Assembly: GCA_021202635.1 (NCBI GenBank) | Contig: JAJQCQ010000053.1 | Location: 1 to 53,730, forward strand | Reading direction: 5' to 3' | Length of the DNA: 53,730 nt | Source: Lachnospiraceae bacterium | GTDB taxonomy: Bacteria; Bacillota; Clostridia; Lachnospirales; Lachnospiraceae | Shown here: positions 52,850 through 53,730 of the stretch, one piece after another | How positions within the stretch are numbered: the first letter of the stretch is position 1 | Layout: every line of letters begins with the position of its first letter | Program-made: the position numbers and the translations under genes | Notes under the pieces: generated by a model | What the model was told of the DNA's origin: nothing | The model's input: the letters and a program-made list of their open reading frames with translations, nothing else | The model's database searches: none

Positions 52850-53684
52850 GGCTGCTCCTCCTCTCAGACCCGGACGGATTCTCAGACGCCTTGCCAGACA
52901 TTTCTGCTTCCAGTCTCTGCAAGTCTACCATCTTCCGATACGCTTCACAGGTCTTATATAATTCCTCATGAGTCCCAACCGCGTCCAGACAGCCATCCTC
53001 CAGGAAGATGATTTTATCCATCGTTTCTACTGTTGAAATACGGTGCGCGATTAAAATGGTTGTCTTTCCAGTCCGTTCCTTTAAGTGGTCAAGAATCACG
53101 CGTTCTGTCCCTGTATCGACTGCGGACACTGAATCGTCCAGAATCAGGATGGGTGCGTCCTTCATCAGGGCGCGGGCAATGGAAATGCGCTGCTTCTGTC
53201 CGCCGGAAACTGTCACGCCGCGCTCGCCAAGGATGGTCTCATAACCGTCCGTAAACCCGGAAATATCCTCAGCGACATCTGCCGCAATTGCCGCGGAGCG
53301 GATTCTTGCAGCCAGACTGCCTGTATCAGCTTTTTCCGCGTTAGTTCTGGTTCGCATTTCGCAATCTGCCTGGTCAGCTTCCGCCCGTCTTCCTTTGGCT
53401 CCCGCATTCATACCATTCGCTATGTAGGTCGCTTCCTCCTTGCCCACAGCAAATGAAATATTATTCGCGATTGTATCGGAGAATAAGAAGTTGTCCTGCG
53501 GCACATACGCACAGCCGTCCCGCAGCGAATGGATGGAAATGGAATTTACATCATGTCCATCTACGAATAAGGTGCCGTCTTTTACATTATATGTACGCAA
53601 AATCAGATCTACCAGTGTTGTCTTTCCCGCACCGGTGCGCCCGACGATACCGACACTCTCTCCCGCCTCGATGGTAAAGTCCAG
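52842..53684 (-). CDS. ABC exporter partner with degenerate site (5' part missing)
   Basis: Only the nucleotide-binding domain is present. Walker A (VGRTGAGKTTL) is at about 53615-53650, then a Q-loop (VPQDNFLFSDTIANNISFA), signature VSGGQ and Walker B ILILDD with Asp where the catalytic Glu should be. This is the inactive-site half of a heterodimeric exporter, pairing with the 50876-52849 product. An insertion of about 50 residues (KGRRAEADQADCEMRTRT and following) lies where the partner also has one. A stop codon (53685-53687) lies in frame just before LDFTIEAGES, and the last ~43 bp of the window do not fit the gene, so it is either interrupted or the contig end is not native here. Confidence 0.85.
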   Translation of the reverse strand: MDFTIEAGESVGIVGRTGAGKTTLVDLILRTYNVKDGTLFVDGHDVNSISIHSLRDGCAYVPQDNFLFSDTIANNISFAVGKEEATYIANGMNAGAKGRRAEADQADCEMRTRTNAEKADTGSLAARIRSAAIAADVAEDISGFTDGYETILGERGVTVSGGQKQRISIARALMKDAPILILDDSVSAVDTGTERVILDHLKERTGKTTILIAHRISTVETMDKIIFLEDGCLDAVGTHEELYKTCEAYRKMVDLQRLEAEMSGKASENPSGSERRSSHA

Positions 53685-53730
53685 CTAAGAAATGTCAAGG
53701 GGTGATTTAAAAAAATTTTGAGGCCAGTTC

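Overview
The window looks like a contig from a member of the Clostridia, most likely Lachnospiraceae. The evidence is the mix of genes: mreBCD/minCDE/rodA, the sepF-ylmH-yggS group, YesM/YesN-type sugar regulation, clostridial AdhE, DUF1002, DUF378, DUF3737, and families such as PF09820 AAA-ATPase_like that are abundant in gut Firmicutes. Promoters are plain sigma-A type with strong AGGAGG ribosome sites, and three starts (TTG, TTG, GTG or TTG) are non-ATG. Both ends are cut inside genes. The left end lies in a 12-bp repeat. At the right end an in-frame stop and a loss of homology interrupt an ABC exporter gene.

Layout. 1-6.1 kb is a decayed accessory zone: the C-terminus of an AlbA_2-type ATP-binding regulator, an inverted remnant of the same family, a Cys-rich unknown protein, two convergent paralogous AAA-ATPase-like/PD-(D/E)XK proteins flanked by 36-bp inverted promoter copies, a GH5 cellulase remnant and an Rpn-nuclease remnant joined in frame to a PHP phosphoesterase. 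7-16 kb (minus strand) is a plant-polysaccharide locus: response regulator, histidine kinase, Tat-type solute-binding protein, two permeases, GH43 and a sugar isomerase-like protein. The transporter ATPase is not in the window. 16.3-18.3 kb is a secreted DUF1002 protein with a long acidic linker.

18.4-23.4 kb is a thiamine operon (TPP riboswitch with terminator, then thiW-thiM-thiE-thiD-thiC). It makes the pyrimidine moiety de novo and salvages the thiazole. A roughly 370-nt structured leader of unknown identity sits between the terminator and thiW. A XerC/D-like recombinase follows.

25-32 kb (minus) is a housekeeping cluster: dtd, rluD-like, lspA, aroB, ylmH, sepF, yggS and a HlyD-like membrane protein. 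32-43.6 kb is the shape and division cluster in the order radC-mreB-mreC-mreD-PBP2-minC-minD-minE-rodA-mgsA-dac on the minus strand. 43.8-53.7 kb holds a phosphotransferase, adhE behind a strong promoter and a 30-bp palindrome, a YbaK protein, a small conserved protein, a MalY-type PLP enzyme, a DUF3737 protein and a heterodimeric ABC exporter.

The most unusual signals are the inverted AAA-ATPase pair, the structured thiW leader, short intergenic elements present in two or three copies, and matched insertions in both ABC nucleotide-binding domains. No rRNA, tRNA, CRISPR array or complete insertion sequence was recognised.
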